A stretch of 35,487 nt of DNA, from positions 1 through 35,487 of the forward strand of contig JABIZD010000118.1 of assembly GCA_018666555.1 (NCBI GenBank), read 5' to 3'. Positions within the stretch are counted from its first letter, which is position 1. Each line of letters starts with the position of its first letter. A program made the position numbers and the translations under genes. The notes beneath the pieces are model-generated. The model saw only the letters and a list, made by a program, of their open reading frames with translations. It was not told the DNA's origin and ran no database searches. Below, in pieces: positions 1 through 7,879 of the stretch. This stretch comes from Gammaproteobacteria bacterium. Its GTDB lineage: Bacteria; Pseudomonadota; Gammaproteobacteria; Pseudomonadales; Azotimanducaceae.

Positions 1-3
1 TAA

Positions 4-1953
4 ATGAATAAACCGCTGTGGCAGCCTGATCCTGAACAGATCAAGAAAACTCAATTATATCGGTTTACTCAGGAGGTGAGAGCCGAAACCGGCCTGGAAC
101 TGGAAAATTATCAACAACTCCACCAGTGGTCGGTACAGAACTCGGCGCTTTTCTGGTCGAAGCTCTGGCAGTTCACCGGGGTGCTGTGTTCCTCGCCCAG
201 CAAACAAGTTTTGGCGAGGGCAGATCGGTTTCAGGAAACCACCTGGTTTGAAGGTGCTCGGCTGAACTTTGCAGAAAACCTGCTGCGACACAGAAGCGAA
301 AAAACCGCCCTGATCAGTCGGCTTGAGAATGGCCAGCGTCGCACCCTGAGCTATTCTCAGCTTTATGGCCAGGTTGCCCGTGTGTCAGCAGCACTCAGGC
401 GAGCCGGTGTAGTGGAGGGTGATCGTGTCGCTGGCTTCATGCCTAATGTTGCTGAAACGGTGGTGGCGATGCTGGCTACAACCAGTATTGGTGCTATCTG
501 GTCATCCTGTTCTCCGGATTTTGGTATTGATGGTGTTATGGATCGATTCGGGCAGATTCAGCCCAAGGTCCTTTTTTGCTCAGATGGCTATTTTTATAAC
601 GGTCAGGTTCATAGTAGCCTGCCAACAGTCCGACAGATTACAGATCGAATTTCTGGAATCGAGCTGGTCGTTCTGGTTGAGGTTACCGGTAAGACCGACC
701 CTCAGGGTGTGCCGGGATCGGTTACCTTTAGCGAGTTAATTGCCGGCCAGGAGGAACCTGATCTGGTTTTTGAACAACTGCCTTTCGATCATCCTCTGTA
801 TATCATGTATTCATCAGGTACCACGGGTGTACCAAAATGTATTGTCCATGGTGCAGGCGGAACCTTACTGCAACAACTCAAGGAGCAGCAGCTCCATGTT
901 GACGTTCGACCAGGCGATGTATTGTTTTATTTCACCACTTGCGGATGGATGATGTGGAACTGGCTGGTAGCCGGACTGGCATCTGAGGCGACCCTGCTAC
1001 TCTTTGATGGCTCGCCTTTCTATCCAGAACCCAAATCGTTGATGGATATGGCAGAGCAGGAACAGGTCAGCATCTTTGGTACCAGTGCTAAATATATAGC
1101 CTCGCTCGAAAAATCCTATGTCGTGCCCAGAGAGACCCATAATCTTGAAAATTTGAGAACCCTGCTGTCCACTGGCTCGCCCCTTTCACACGAAAGTTAT
1201 GAGTACGTTTATCGTGATATAAAGCCTGACCTGTGCCTGTCTTCTATTTCCGGGGGAACCGATATTATTTCCTGTTTTGTACTCGGTAACCCCTGCTTAC
1301 CGGTCTGGCCAGGAGAAATTCAATGTCCAGGCCTGGGTATGGCGGTGGAAATCTGGGATGAAAATGGTGATGCCGTTGAACAAACAAAGGGTGAGTTGGT
1401 CTGTACGATACCATTCCCCAGTGCGCCCATCTATTTCTGGAATGATCCCGGCGGGGAGAAATATCATGCTGCGTATTTTGAAACATTTGCGGATGTCTGG
1501 GCTCATGGTGATTATGGTGAAGTGACCGAACACCAGGGCATGATTATCCATGGGCGTTCTGATGCTGTGCTGAATCCTCAAGGTGTACGCATTGGCACGG
1601 CGGAGATTTACCGCCAGGTGGAAAGGTTTGAATCCGTCCTTGATAGTATCTGTATCGGCCAGAATTGGCAGAATGATGTGCGGGTTGTGTTATTTGTTGT
1701 ATTACGAGACGGTTTATCTTTGTCACCGGAACTCCAGCAGGAAATTCGGCAGGTGATCAGACGCGAAACGACCCCGCGTCATGTTCCCGCTAAAATTATT
1801 GCAGTAGCAGAAATCCCTAGAACCATCAGTGGTAAGATTGTTGAGCTTGCCGTGCGCAAAGTAGTGCACGGAGAGCCGGTGCTCAATACTGATGCCCTGG
1901 CTAATCCGCATGCCCTGAAACTATATGAAAATCTGAGCGAACTGCAGTATTAA
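4..1953 (+). CDS. Acetoacetyl-CoA synthetase (acetoacetate--CoA ligase)
   Basis: Activates acetoacetate to acetoacetyl-CoA using ATP and CoA in the cytoplasm, feeding ketone-body use or polyhydroxybutyrate turnover. The 649 residues match the usual length of this subfamily of adenylate-forming enzymes. Seen directly: an N-terminal ACAS-type segment, the phosphate-binding loop YSSGTTGVPK at about residues 269-278, the motif YFTTCGWMMWNW near 310, the GGTD motif near 420, and the C-terminal catalytic lysine in RTISGK (K611), which is the adenylation/thioesterification residue in the family. The length and the N-terminal FWSKLWQFTGV-type segment favour acetoacetate over acetate as substrate. It starts at an ATG only three bases into the window, so its promoter lies outside. 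It is followed by gluconokinase after 112 bases and shares no clear pathway with it. Confidence 0.93.
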   Translation: MNKPLWQPDPEQIKKTQLYRFTQEVRAETGLELENYQQLHQWSVQNSALFWSKLWQFTGVLCSSPSKQVLARADRFQETTWFEGARLNFAENLLRHRSEKTALISRLENGQRRTLSYSQLYGQVARVSAALRRAGVVEGDRVAGFMPNVAETVVAMLATTSIGAIWSSCSPDFGIDGVMDRFGQIQPKVLFCSDGYFYNGQVHSSLPTVRQITDRISGIELVVLVEVTGKTDPQGVPGSVTFSELIAGQEEPDLVFEQLPFDHPLYIMYSSGTTGVPKCIVHGAGGTLLQQLKEQQLHVDVRPGDVLFYFTTCGWMMWNWLVAGLASEATLLLFDGSPFYPEPKSLMDMAEQEQVSIFGTSAKYIASLEKSYVVPRETHNLENLRTLLSTGSPLSHESYEYVYRDIKPDLCLSSISGGTDIISCFVLGNPCLPVWPGEIQCPGLGMAVEIWDENGDAVEQTKGELVCTIPFPSAPIYFWNDPGGEKYHAAYFETFADVWAHGDYGEVTEHQGMIIHGRSDAVLNPQGVRIGTAEIYRQVERFESVLDSICIGQNWQNDVRVVLFVVLRDGLSLSPELQQEIRQVIRRETTPRHVPAKIIAVAEIPRTISGKIVELAVRKVVHGEPVLNTDALANPHALKLYENLSELQY

Positions 1954-1986
1954 GAAGTCACACTTTTACCCAGTAGCCTTCTGGAG

Positions 1987-2031
1987 TTAAAACAGCGGTT
2001 GCTTGACTCGTTTTAAGACAGTGATTAGATG
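1987..2031 (+). promoter_or_regulatory. Possible sigma-70 promoter of the gluconokinase gene
   Basis: TTGACT at 2003-2008 is one base from the -35 consensus, and TAGATG at 2026-2031 follows after 17 bases as a poor -10. An inverted repeat TTAAAAC (1987-1993) / GTTTTAA (2010-2016) overlaps the spacer and could be an operator. No classical GntR operator was seen. Weak call based on motif matching only. Confidence 0.25.
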
Positions 2032-2065
2032 TAATTAATGCCGCTGCAGCACTACTGGGAAAAAC

Positions 2066-2557
2066 ATGGTTATTATCCTCATGGGAGTCAGCGGTAGTGG
2101 CAAAACGACAGTCGGTAAGATCCTGGCCAGCGAGTTAGGTTGGCATTTTTATGACGCAGATGATTTCCACACGCCTGCCAATAAGCAGAAAATGTCCGCT
2201 GGCTCTGCCCTGACAGACGCGGATCGCTGGCCCTGGCTTGAACGGTTGGCCAATAAAATCAGTGGTTGGGCGAGCGAGCAAAGCGGTACAGTGCTGGCTT
2301 GCTCTGCCTTAAAGCAAAGCTATCGAGAACTGCTTGACTCGCAGGTAGCGGCCTGCAGTACCGCCTATATTCATCTGATTGGGGAAAAGCTGCTCATTGC
2401 TGAGCGGCTTGCTTCCAGACAAGCCCATTATATGCCCCTTGGCCTGCTCGCCAGTCAGTACGAAATACTGGAAGAGTGTAGTAATGCTTTGCCTGTGGAC
2501 GTCACTGGCACACCGGCCGAGATTGTGGCTGAAATACGTTTGAAAATGAATCTGTAA
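2066..2557 (+). CDS. gntK: Gluconokinase (GntK/IdnK type)
   Basis: Phosphorylates D-gluconate to 6-phosphogluconate with ATP, feeding the Entner-Doudoroff or pentose phosphate pathway. The 163-residue length is typical. The P-loop GVSGSGKT lies at residues 7-14, followed by the gluconokinase signature FYDADDFHTPANKQKMSAG, then DADRWPWL and the CSALKQSYR motif. This is the shikimate-kinase-like GntK fold. No gluconate permease or GntR regulator is visible beside it, so this is a lone kinase. The start is the ATG after a weak GGGAAAAAC-like ribosome-binding region. It converges with the CinA-like/NMNAT-like gene, with 112 bases between the two stop codons. Confidence 0.95.
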   Translation: MVIILMGVSGSGKTTVGKILASELGWHFYDADDFHTPANKQKMSAGSALTDADRWPWLERLANKISGWASEQSGTVLACSALKQSYRELLDSQVAACSTAYIHLIGEKLLIAERLASRQAHYMPLGLLASQYEILEECSNALPVDVTGTPAEIVAEIRLKMNL

Positions 2558-2630
2558 ATGATGACTGCACCTTCCCGATGCCGCCTACCTCATGCATGGG
2601 CGAACATCAGAGAATACCGGGCTGATCTGA

Positions 2631-2681
2631 ACCAACCGCTGCAGCAGATCGGGCTGCTATACCTTGGTATCATGGGTTGGT
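2631..2681. other. Three-armed inverted-repeat structure between convergent genes
   Basis: An outer stem ACCAACC (2631-2637) / GGTTGGT (2675-2681) encloses two smaller stems, GCAGC/GCTGC (2641-2645 / 2653-2657) and ATACC/GGTAT (2659-2663 / 2666-2670). It sits between two convergent genes and overlaps the 3' end of the leftward one. No T-run follows on either strand, so it is not a canonical intrinsic terminator. It may still be a transcript-end structure. Confidence 0.35.
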
Positions 2682-3803
2682 GGAGATGCTTTGATTCAGC
2701 CGCAACAGGGTTGAACTAATGTCCTCTCGGAAACTGGATTCAGGAACCTGCGTGCAGATGCTCTTTAAATCAGCAGGCAGGTTCAGGTCTTCAAGCGTGT
2801 AGAAGCGCCCATCGGCGGATCGACCAAACACAATAAAACGGACGCCTAACTGCACCATCTCGAGGATAGCTCGATCTCGGCGTTGGCTATCGAGTTGGTA
2901 ATAGGTAATGCTGGCGATACGTTTGATGGTGTCGGCTCCGACGATAAAAGTTGCTCCAGGGAAGATAGTGGCTTTCTCTGTAAAAGTAGCGGCGCGGGTA
3001 AAAATGAGATTGCCGAGCCTATTCAGGTTTGCAGAGCGGTTTTCCATCTCACGGTAATCGAGCGGCGGCTTGTCGACATTGGTCACTGAGATTTCAAAAC
3101 TTGCACTTAATCCGGTCATTTCCTCGGCCAGTTGCTTCATTTCCAGATGGCCTTTGTGAACCGGATTGAAGGCGCCAGGAAATATTAGGCCAGGCGGCTC
3201 AATCTGCGTGCTGCAGCTTATCTTATTCGTCAATATTGATTGCCATTCAGGCAGCCCTGCTGTGCAGTGAAACGAAGCCTGATATGCACTGCTGGATTCT
3301 TCGAGGACTTTGACAGAGGCTTTGGGGTCGAGTAAGCGGCTCAGCATGGAAATTACCTGCGTACCACAGATATGCTCCTGCTGCTGTCTTAACTGCTCAG
3401 ATGCAGGTAGCGTGAAGTCGATGGTTATTTCCAGGGTATCGGTGAGGGTCTGCAGCGCTATGTGGCAGCGGTCAGAGCCCTTTCGAGCCGGCCGGGTTGC
3501 TAAAGCTGCTGTTAAGCCAAGCCCAAACAGACTATCGGCTGCATCAGAGGATAGCGTGCCGGCATGCTGAAAGGCTTGCATTGCCATTTGTCTGGCGGTT
3601 AGCGCGCTGCAGACCTGTACAGGTGTAGACCCCAAATAGTTCACCATGGCCTGGTTACTGTAAGGTACAATAGCTTCAAGGATAGTCGATGATGCGCCAG
3701 GTTGTTTGAGTAGATCAGCCAGGGCTTGTGAGCCACCGCCTGCCAGGGCAATAACACCAGAGAATTTGGCTGAGTGAATGGCCTGGATATCCGGAGTTTG
3801 CAC
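2670..3803 (-). CDS. Fusion of a degenerate CinA/PncC-like domain with an NMN adenylyltransferase-like domain
   Basis: A 377-residue two-domain protein. Residues about 12-160 resemble the CinA C-terminal (nicotinamide-nucleotide amidase, PncC) fold: a GASST segment, then VPYSNQAMVNYLG, and TARQMAMQAF in place of the usual helix. The usual ESCTGG nucleophile motif is replaced by AGGGSQA, and the lysine of YSNxxK is methionine (position 53), so amidase activity is doubtful. Residues about 204-370 are a nucleotidylyltransferase: PGAFNPVHKGH (HxxH at 216-219), FIVGADT, and the C-terminal ISSTLLR (362-368), which is the NadD/NMNAT signature. The adenylyltransferase half therefore looks active. The start is a GTG with AAGGA about nine bases upstream. 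It is divergent from the DUF3806 gene. The true substrate is unknown; NMN/NaMN is inferred from the family. Confidence 0.8.
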   Translation of the reverse strand: MQTPDIQAIHSAKFSGVIALAGGGSQALADLLKQPGASSTILEAIVPYSNQAMVNYLGSTPVQVCSALTARQMAMQAFQHAGTLSSDAADSLFGLGLTAALATRPARKGSDRCHIALQTLTDTLEITIDFTLPASEQLRQQQEHICGTQVISMLSRLLDPKASVKVLEESSSAYQASFHCTAGLPEWQSILTNKISCSTQIEPPGLIFPGAFNPVHKGHLEMKQLAEEMTGLSASFEISVTNVDKPPLDYREMENRSANLNRLGNLIFTRAATFTEKATIFPGATFIVGADTIKRIASITYYQLDSQRRDRAILEMVQLGVRFIVFGRSADGRFYTLEDLNLPADLKSICTQVPESSFREDISSTLLRLNQSISTNP

Positions 3804-3854
3804 TGGCTCTATCCTTATATAGAAACGATGGCTGTAATCAAGAGGTTTATGCCC

Positions 3855-4430
3855 ATGATGAGACGTATCATAATCAGTTTTTGGGTCCTGTGCTTACCTA
3901 GTTTGCTCATCGCCGCTGCTGATGAGCCCGAGGTGTTAACGCTGACTCCAGATGAGCTTGCAAAGTACGAGTTCGAAGTCGAGGAAGAAGAGCCTGCAAC
4001 AGTGACACCCTTAAACATGGGTCAGGAGTACATTTTATCCTCGCAGCGACAACTAGTGAAGGATCTTATGGCACGACGGCTTGGGATTCTCAGGATTAGC
4101 CAGACAGAATCTGATCTCAAAATTCTGCAATCACTTATTGATAAGAATGTGATTTCCCAGAGTGATATACGTTCCTGGCAGGCCCTCGGGGTGGTTTTTG
4201 GTGATATCCTGGTGAAGCAACATCAGCTTCAGTGGGTCTCTTATGAGGATGAATATGGTGCCAACAAGGCGTTACAGTGGAAAGACACAGAGAACTTTGT
4301 CTTTCCTGTTACCTTGTTTTCGAAGCGGGTGCAGTTCAAGGAAGATATCGTCATGACCGAGCTCTACCAGGAACTTTCCCAGATTATAGAAGGCTTCAAA
4401 ACTTATGAGCAGCGATTAAAGCTGCCTTAA
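3855..4430 (+). CDS. DUF3806-domain protein, probably exported
   Basis: About 191 residues from the chosen start. The N-terminus (MMRR, then a hydrophobic stretch ending LLIAAA-DEPE) is a good signal peptide, so the protein is predicted to be periplasmic. The mature part begins with an acidic segment (VEEEEPA), followed by a DUF3806-like region: QRQLVKDLMARRLG, LQSLIDKNVIS, ALGVVFGDILVK, WVSYEDEYGANKAL and VFPVTLFSKRVQ. The function of DUF3806 is not established. Longer in-frame starts exist at 3849, 3828 and 3774. The ATG at 3855 is preferred because AAGAGG (3840-3845) sits nine bases ahead of it and the resulting signal peptide is compact. The end of the gene is involved in a 19-base tandem duplication (4411-4448). 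Confidence 0.75.
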   Translation: MMRRIIISFWVLCLPSLLIAAADEPEVLTLTPDELAKYEFEVEEEEPATVTPLNMGQEYILSSQRQLVKDLMARRLGILRISQTESDLKILQSLIDKNVISQSDIRSWQALGVVFGDILVKQHQLQWVSYEDEYGANKALQWKDTENFVFPVTLFSKRVQFKEDIVMTELYQELSQIIEGFKTYEQRLKLP

Positions 4431-4448
4431 GCGATTAAGACTGCCTTG
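4411..4448. repeat. 19-base tandem duplication across the stop codon of the DUF3806 gene
   Basis: AGCGATTAAAGCTGCCTTA (4411-4429) is followed directly by AGCGATTAAGACTGCCTTG (4430-4448), identical at 16 of 19 positions. The first copy encodes the last residues, and the TAA stop spans the junction (4428-4430). It looks like a small slippage duplication after which the outer copy decayed. Confidence 0.8.
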
Positions 4449-4509
4449 GAGGTGTAAATCGCGCAGATAATCTGTAAAATCGCCGGCGACAACAACAGGA
4501 ACCCAGTAT

Positions 4510-4674
4510 ATGAAAGCAGTGCTGAAATTTATTTTTGTAGATAGTCTGGTCAATATCCTTGGTGACTTGTTTGAACAGCCAGCCGTAAACTGGATATTTA
4601 TAGGTTGGGGCTGGCTGGCAGTACTGGTCATGCTAACCAGTATTTACCAGACCGTATCCAGCTTTAGCGCTTAA
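4510..4674 (+). CDS. Small hydrophobic protein, 54 residues, unknown function
   Basis: ATG with a CAGGA ribosome-binding site about nine bases upstream, ending at TAA. The protein begins MKAVLKFIFVDSLVNILGDL, and residues about 28-46 (NWIFIGWGWLAVLVMLTSI) form one probable membrane helix. It lies 79 bases after the DUF3806 gene on the same strand and could be cotranscribed with it. I recognise no family. Support comes from the start context, the membrane segment, and its position in a gap with no better reading frame. Codon use resembles the neighbours. It could still be a chance reading frame. Confidence 0.5.
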   Translation: MKAVLKFIFVDSLVNILGDLFEQPAVNWIFIGWGWLAVLVMLTSIYQTVSSFSA

Positions 4675-4731
4675 CTAGCACGCCAGGACTAGCCTTGGAT
4701 GCTGATAGAGGGCTGGGTAGTCGCAGTTGTC

Positions 4732-5844
4732 TCAGGCCTCGGTTAACAGCATTTCAAGATGCTCCATCACCAGGTCACCAAACTGCGTCGTAGATACCGG
4801 GGAAGAACCCTCCATACCTGAATCAAGATCAGCCGTTGTATAGCCGGCTTCAAATACAGCTTTCATCGCTGACCAGACATAAGAAGCTTCCTGGTTCAGT
4901 CCGAAACTCATTTCCAGCATCATCGCAACAGAGCCGATCATGGAGTAGGGGTTGGCTATGTTTTTTCCTGCAATATCCGGTGCTGACCCATGTGATGGCT
5001 CATAGTAGGCTTTGTTAGGGCCAATACAGGCTGAGGGCATCAGGCCAAGAGAACCAAGAATACCGCCTGCTTGGTCTGAAAGAATATCACCAAACATGTT
5101 TTCCATTACCATGACATCAAACTGTCCTGGGTTCAGGCAAAGAGCGGTTGCTGCAGCATCAACCAGCAAGTGAATAACCTCGACCTCGGGATATTCTGTA
5201 TGGACTTCTTCTAATACCTCATTCCACAAGACGCTGGACATGAGCACATTGCTTTTGTGGATGTTGTGCAAGCGGTGTTTGCGTTTCTTTGCCTGTTCGA
5301 ATCCGACCCTGACTACCTGCATTATCTGGTCTTCTGTATATTCCAGGGTTTCGTGGACGTAGCGTTTTCCCTCTGCATTAATGCCCTTGTCTTTTTTACC
5401 GAAATAGAGGCCACCCACCAATTCCCTGATCAGTAAAATATCGACGCCCTCGGGAATAACGCTGGCTTTTAGTGGCGAAAACTGAATCATATCTTTGCTT
5501 AAATGGATTGGGCGAAAGTTGGCAAAGGTTTGGTAACGGGCTCGTAGAGGTAATATTGCGCCTCTTTCTGCCTGTTCTTCGACGGGTATCTTTTTTGATT
5601 CCTCATAGCTCAGGCCCACCGGGCCTTTTAGTATGGCATCTGCACTATCGCAGATGGCTTTGGTTTCTTCCGGGAATGACTTTCCATGACTGAAGTAGGC
5701 ACTGGCTCCAAAGGGTGCCGGCAGTAGTTCAAAGGCAAGATCTCGGTGCTGGTTTAGTAAGTCGAAAACCCGTACGGCCTGGGTCATAATTTCTGGGCCT
5801 ATGGCGTCTCCTGCCAGAACGGCAATCTTGTATGCATTGGTCAT
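4732..5844 (-). CDS. leuB: 3-isopropylmalate dehydrogenase-type beta-decarboxylating dehydrogenase
   Basis: NAD-dependent oxidative decarboxylation of a 2-hydroxyacid, classically 3-isopropylmalate in leucine synthesis. The 370 residues are close to E. coli LeuB. Seen: [11 protein letters not shown] at the N-terminus, ERGAILPLR and FANFRP substrate loop, [10 protein letters not shown] with the catalytic tyrosine, HKSNVL with the catalytic lysine, metal-binding aspartates in LLVDAAA and FGDILSD, and [15 protein letters not shown] for NAD binding. Departures from typical LeuB are HKSNVL instead of DKANVL and VDAAATAL instead of VDNAxMxL. No leuA, leuC or leuD is nearby, so a related substrate cannot be excluded. 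The ATG has AGAGA upstream. A gap of 196 bases separates it from the leftward namZ-like gene. Confidence 0.8.
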   Translation of the reverse strand: MTNAYKIAVLAGDAIGPEIMTQAVRVFDLLNQHRDLAFELLPAPFGASAYFSHGKSFPEETKAICDSADAILKGPVGLSYEESKKIPVEEQAERGAILPLRARYQTFANFRPIHLSKDMIQFSPLKASVIPEGVDILLIRELVGGLYFGKKDKGINAEGKRYVHETLEYTEDQIMQVVRVGFEQAKKRKHRLHNIHKSNVLMSSVLWNEVLEEVHTEYPEVEVIHLLVDAAATALCLNPGQFDVMVMENMFGDILSDQAGGILGSLGLMPSACIGPNKAYYEPSHGSAPDIAGKNIANPYSMIGSVAMMLEMSFGLNQEASYVWSAMKAVFEAGYTTADLDSGMEGSSPVSTTQFGDLVMEHLEMLLTEA

Positions 5845-6040
5845 GATGGATCTCTTTAAAAAAAACGTAGTTTAGCATGGCGAGTAGGTTCAAGTGATTG
5901 ATCGTTGTAATGATCTATGGGTTTTTAGGCTTTCATTTGGCCGGCAGGTGATCCTGAAACCCTCCTGGACAAGAGCTTCATTGTACAGATGCCTGGATTC
6001 AAACTTTGTTGCCGAATAGGGGGTATGTCCAGGGATTAAT

Positions 6041-7246
6041 TCAGTAGAGCAGGTAGGGCTCTCTGTCCTGGCTCCAGCTTAGTCTGACCGTCGCCAGAGC
6101 TTCGAATAGTTCAGACAGGTCCCGAGTGGGATCATCTACCCATTCTCTAAGCCAGGGGCCACCATTGATGACGTCTATCGGAATTCGATCGAGTTCATAC
6201 TCGTAGTCGTGCAAACGCCATAGTGGATATTCAGGCAGCAGTTCTCGAACTAGTTTCAGGAGAGTAGCAACCAGGGTATAGGGATAGAAGTCGTCGGGGC
6301 AATAGCAAGGTAGCTCCGTGTGTAGTTGCAAACCGGAGCAGATAGTTGCGCTATGCTTGTGGAATGCTGGTTCGAAGTAACAGGGTCTTAAGATGATGCT
6401 TTGAGTTAGATCAGGTGCTTTTGTAGACAGTAATTCTAGGATGTCAGTGGTCGGTAAACCGGGGGCACCAATGAGTTCAAGGGGGGTAGTTGTACCGCGA
6501 CCTTCGGATAGCTGGGTGCCTTCGATAAGGACAGTCCCTGGGAAACACCTGGCCATATTGAGGCTGCTGGCATTAGGGCTCGGGTTGACCCATGGTTGGT
6601 TGTGAGCAGGCCAGCCGTAACCCGGACTTTCGCTGATATCGTAGGCTTGCATGGTAATGACCGATAAGTCAGCCTTATGTGGAATACGACTGTTGAACCA
6701 CAAGGCCATTTCTCCAGTGGTCAGGCCGTGTCTGCAAGGCAGGCTATCGGCACCTACAAAACTTTCCTGGCCTGGTTGCAGGAGCAGGCCATCAATTGGG
6801 CGTCCTGCCGGGTTAGGCCTGTCAAGAACCCAGATTTCAATTTGAGCTTCGCCGCAGGCTTCCATGAAGTATCGCAAGGTGGTGATGTAGGTATAGATTC
6901 GGCAGCCGATATCCTGCAGGTCAAACAGGATTATATCGATACCGGCGAGCATGTCAGCGGTTGGCCGTCGATAGTTGCCGTACAGGCTGCATACAGGAAT
7001 CTGGTGTATTGGGTCAGTATAGTCCGCGGATTCAATCATATTGTCCTGTTTTTCGCCGCGCATCCCATGTTGCGGGCCATACAGGCGAATCAGGTTGACG
7101 CCAGCCTCTACAAGGACATCGGTGCTTGGTTGCAAGGCTGATGTTACCGAAGCCGGGTGAGCCACCAATCCGACTGAGGCCTTCTTTAACCGGGTTAGGC
7201 GCTGCGAGTCCTTCAGGAGTTGATCGATGCCAAATTGGAATTTCAT
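6041..7246 (-). CDS. DUF1343 / NamZ-type exo-beta-N-acetylmuramidase
   Basis: The NamZ family releases terminal N-acetylmuramic acid from peptidoglycan fragments during cell-wall recycling. The 401-residue protein shows the family features in order: FGIDQLL, VGLVAHPASV, RLYGPQHGMRGEKQDNM, IPVCSLYG, ILFDLQDIGCRIYTYITTLRYFMEA, WVLDRPNPAGRPIDG, and GRGTTTPLELIGAP. The N-terminus (MKFQFGIDQ) has no signal peptide, unlike exported NamZ proteins, so cytoplasmic action on imported muropeptides is inferred. Its ATG overlaps the stop of the upstream DOMON-like gene (ATGA, 7243-7246), indicating translational coupling. No transporter or MurNAc kinase is beside it. Confidence 0.88.
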   Translation of the reverse strand: MKFQFGIDQLLKDSQRLTRLKKASVGLVAHPASVTSALQPSTDVLVEAGVNLIRLYGPQHGMRGEKQDNMIESADYTDPIHQIPVCSLYGNYRRPTADMLAGIDIILFDLQDIGCRIYTYITTLRYFMEACGEAQIEIWVLDRPNPAGRPIDGLLLQPGQESFVGADSLPCRHGLTTGEMALWFNSRIPHKADLSVITMQAYDISESPGYGWPAHNQPWVNPSPNASSLNMARCFPGTVLIEGTQLSEGRGTTTPLELIGAPGLPTTDILELLSTKAPDLTQSIILRPCYFEPAFHKHSATICSGLQLHTELPCYCPDDFYPYTLVATLLKLVRELLPEYPLWRLHDYEYELDRIPIDVINGGPWLREWVDDPTRDLSELFEALATVRLSWSQDREPYLLY

Positions 7247-7770
7247 GTTAGCTCTATCGGTTGGTGATAGCGACGGTCGTGGAAGTCAGGGTTGGGTCCA
7301 TGAGCCAGGGCAAAATAAGCGGTTTCGTTAGCGTGTTTAATGACCGCTGCTGCGCCGATCGTACCCAGCCACTGGTTCGCTACCTCTTTCGCTAAGCGGA
7401 TTTGGCTGTTGATACAAAACCCCCTGGAATTGCTGTTTGAAGAGACGCCAAGGAGTTTTAGCAGGTTACTGGTCTGCATCCCGATTCTTTCATCCTCGAA
7501 GGAGAAGCAATTCCAGTCGCCAGTTGCCGCCAGGTTCCATTCCAGGTAGTGCTTGCAGTTGGCTTTGCCGATAAATAGTTCAAAGCAGGTTTGTTCCCAT
7601 AAAGCATAAACCCTGCGGCCGGTTTGTGCTTGCGGAAGCTGGTTCAGAAAAGCCTGATCTCCCCTCAGGGTGACCTGAAATCTCAATTGATCAGGCTGTT
7701 CAAGAGCCAGCTCCACGGAAAAGTGATCAATCCAATAGCAGGGCTCAAATGGCTTAAGAAGAAACTCCAA
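7243..7770 (-). CDS. DOMON-like domain protein
   Basis: A 175-residue soluble protein. The pattern LWEQTCFELFIG, YLEWNLAATGDWNCFSFEDER, and ALAHGPNPDFHDRRYHQP matches the uncharacterised bacterial DOMON-like family, a beta-sandwich related to heme- or sugar-binding domains. There is no signal peptide. The start is a TTG preceded by AAAGGA and further by GAGGGG; no ATG exists early in the frame. The gene is coupled by a 4-base overlap to the NamZ-type muramidase, so a role in handling the same sugar is possible but unproven. It is divergent from glutathione reductase across 109 bases. Confidence 0.72.
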   Translation of the reverse strand: MEFLLKPFEPCYWIDHFSVELALEQPDQLRFQVTLRGDQAFLNQLPQAQTGRRVYALWEQTCFELFIGKANCKHYLEWNLAATGDWNCFSFEDERIGMQTSNLLKLLGVSSNSNSRGFCINSQIRLAKEVANQWLGTIGAAAVIKHANETAYFALAHGPNPDFHDRRYHQPIELT

Positions 7771-7879
7771 GTAATCCTTTACCCCTCATCGTTTGGTTGA
7801 CGATATTGTTAGCGAGATGGTTGGTGTATCCTATCAGAGTTACAGCCCGTCTAGGTAAATGTCTCATTAAGGATGGTAT

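Noticed and set aside
6677-7141. 154-codon plus-strand frame inside the NamZ-type gene
   Set aside because: It is entirely antisense to a clearly recognised DUF1343 protein; the open frame is a by-product of its codon use.
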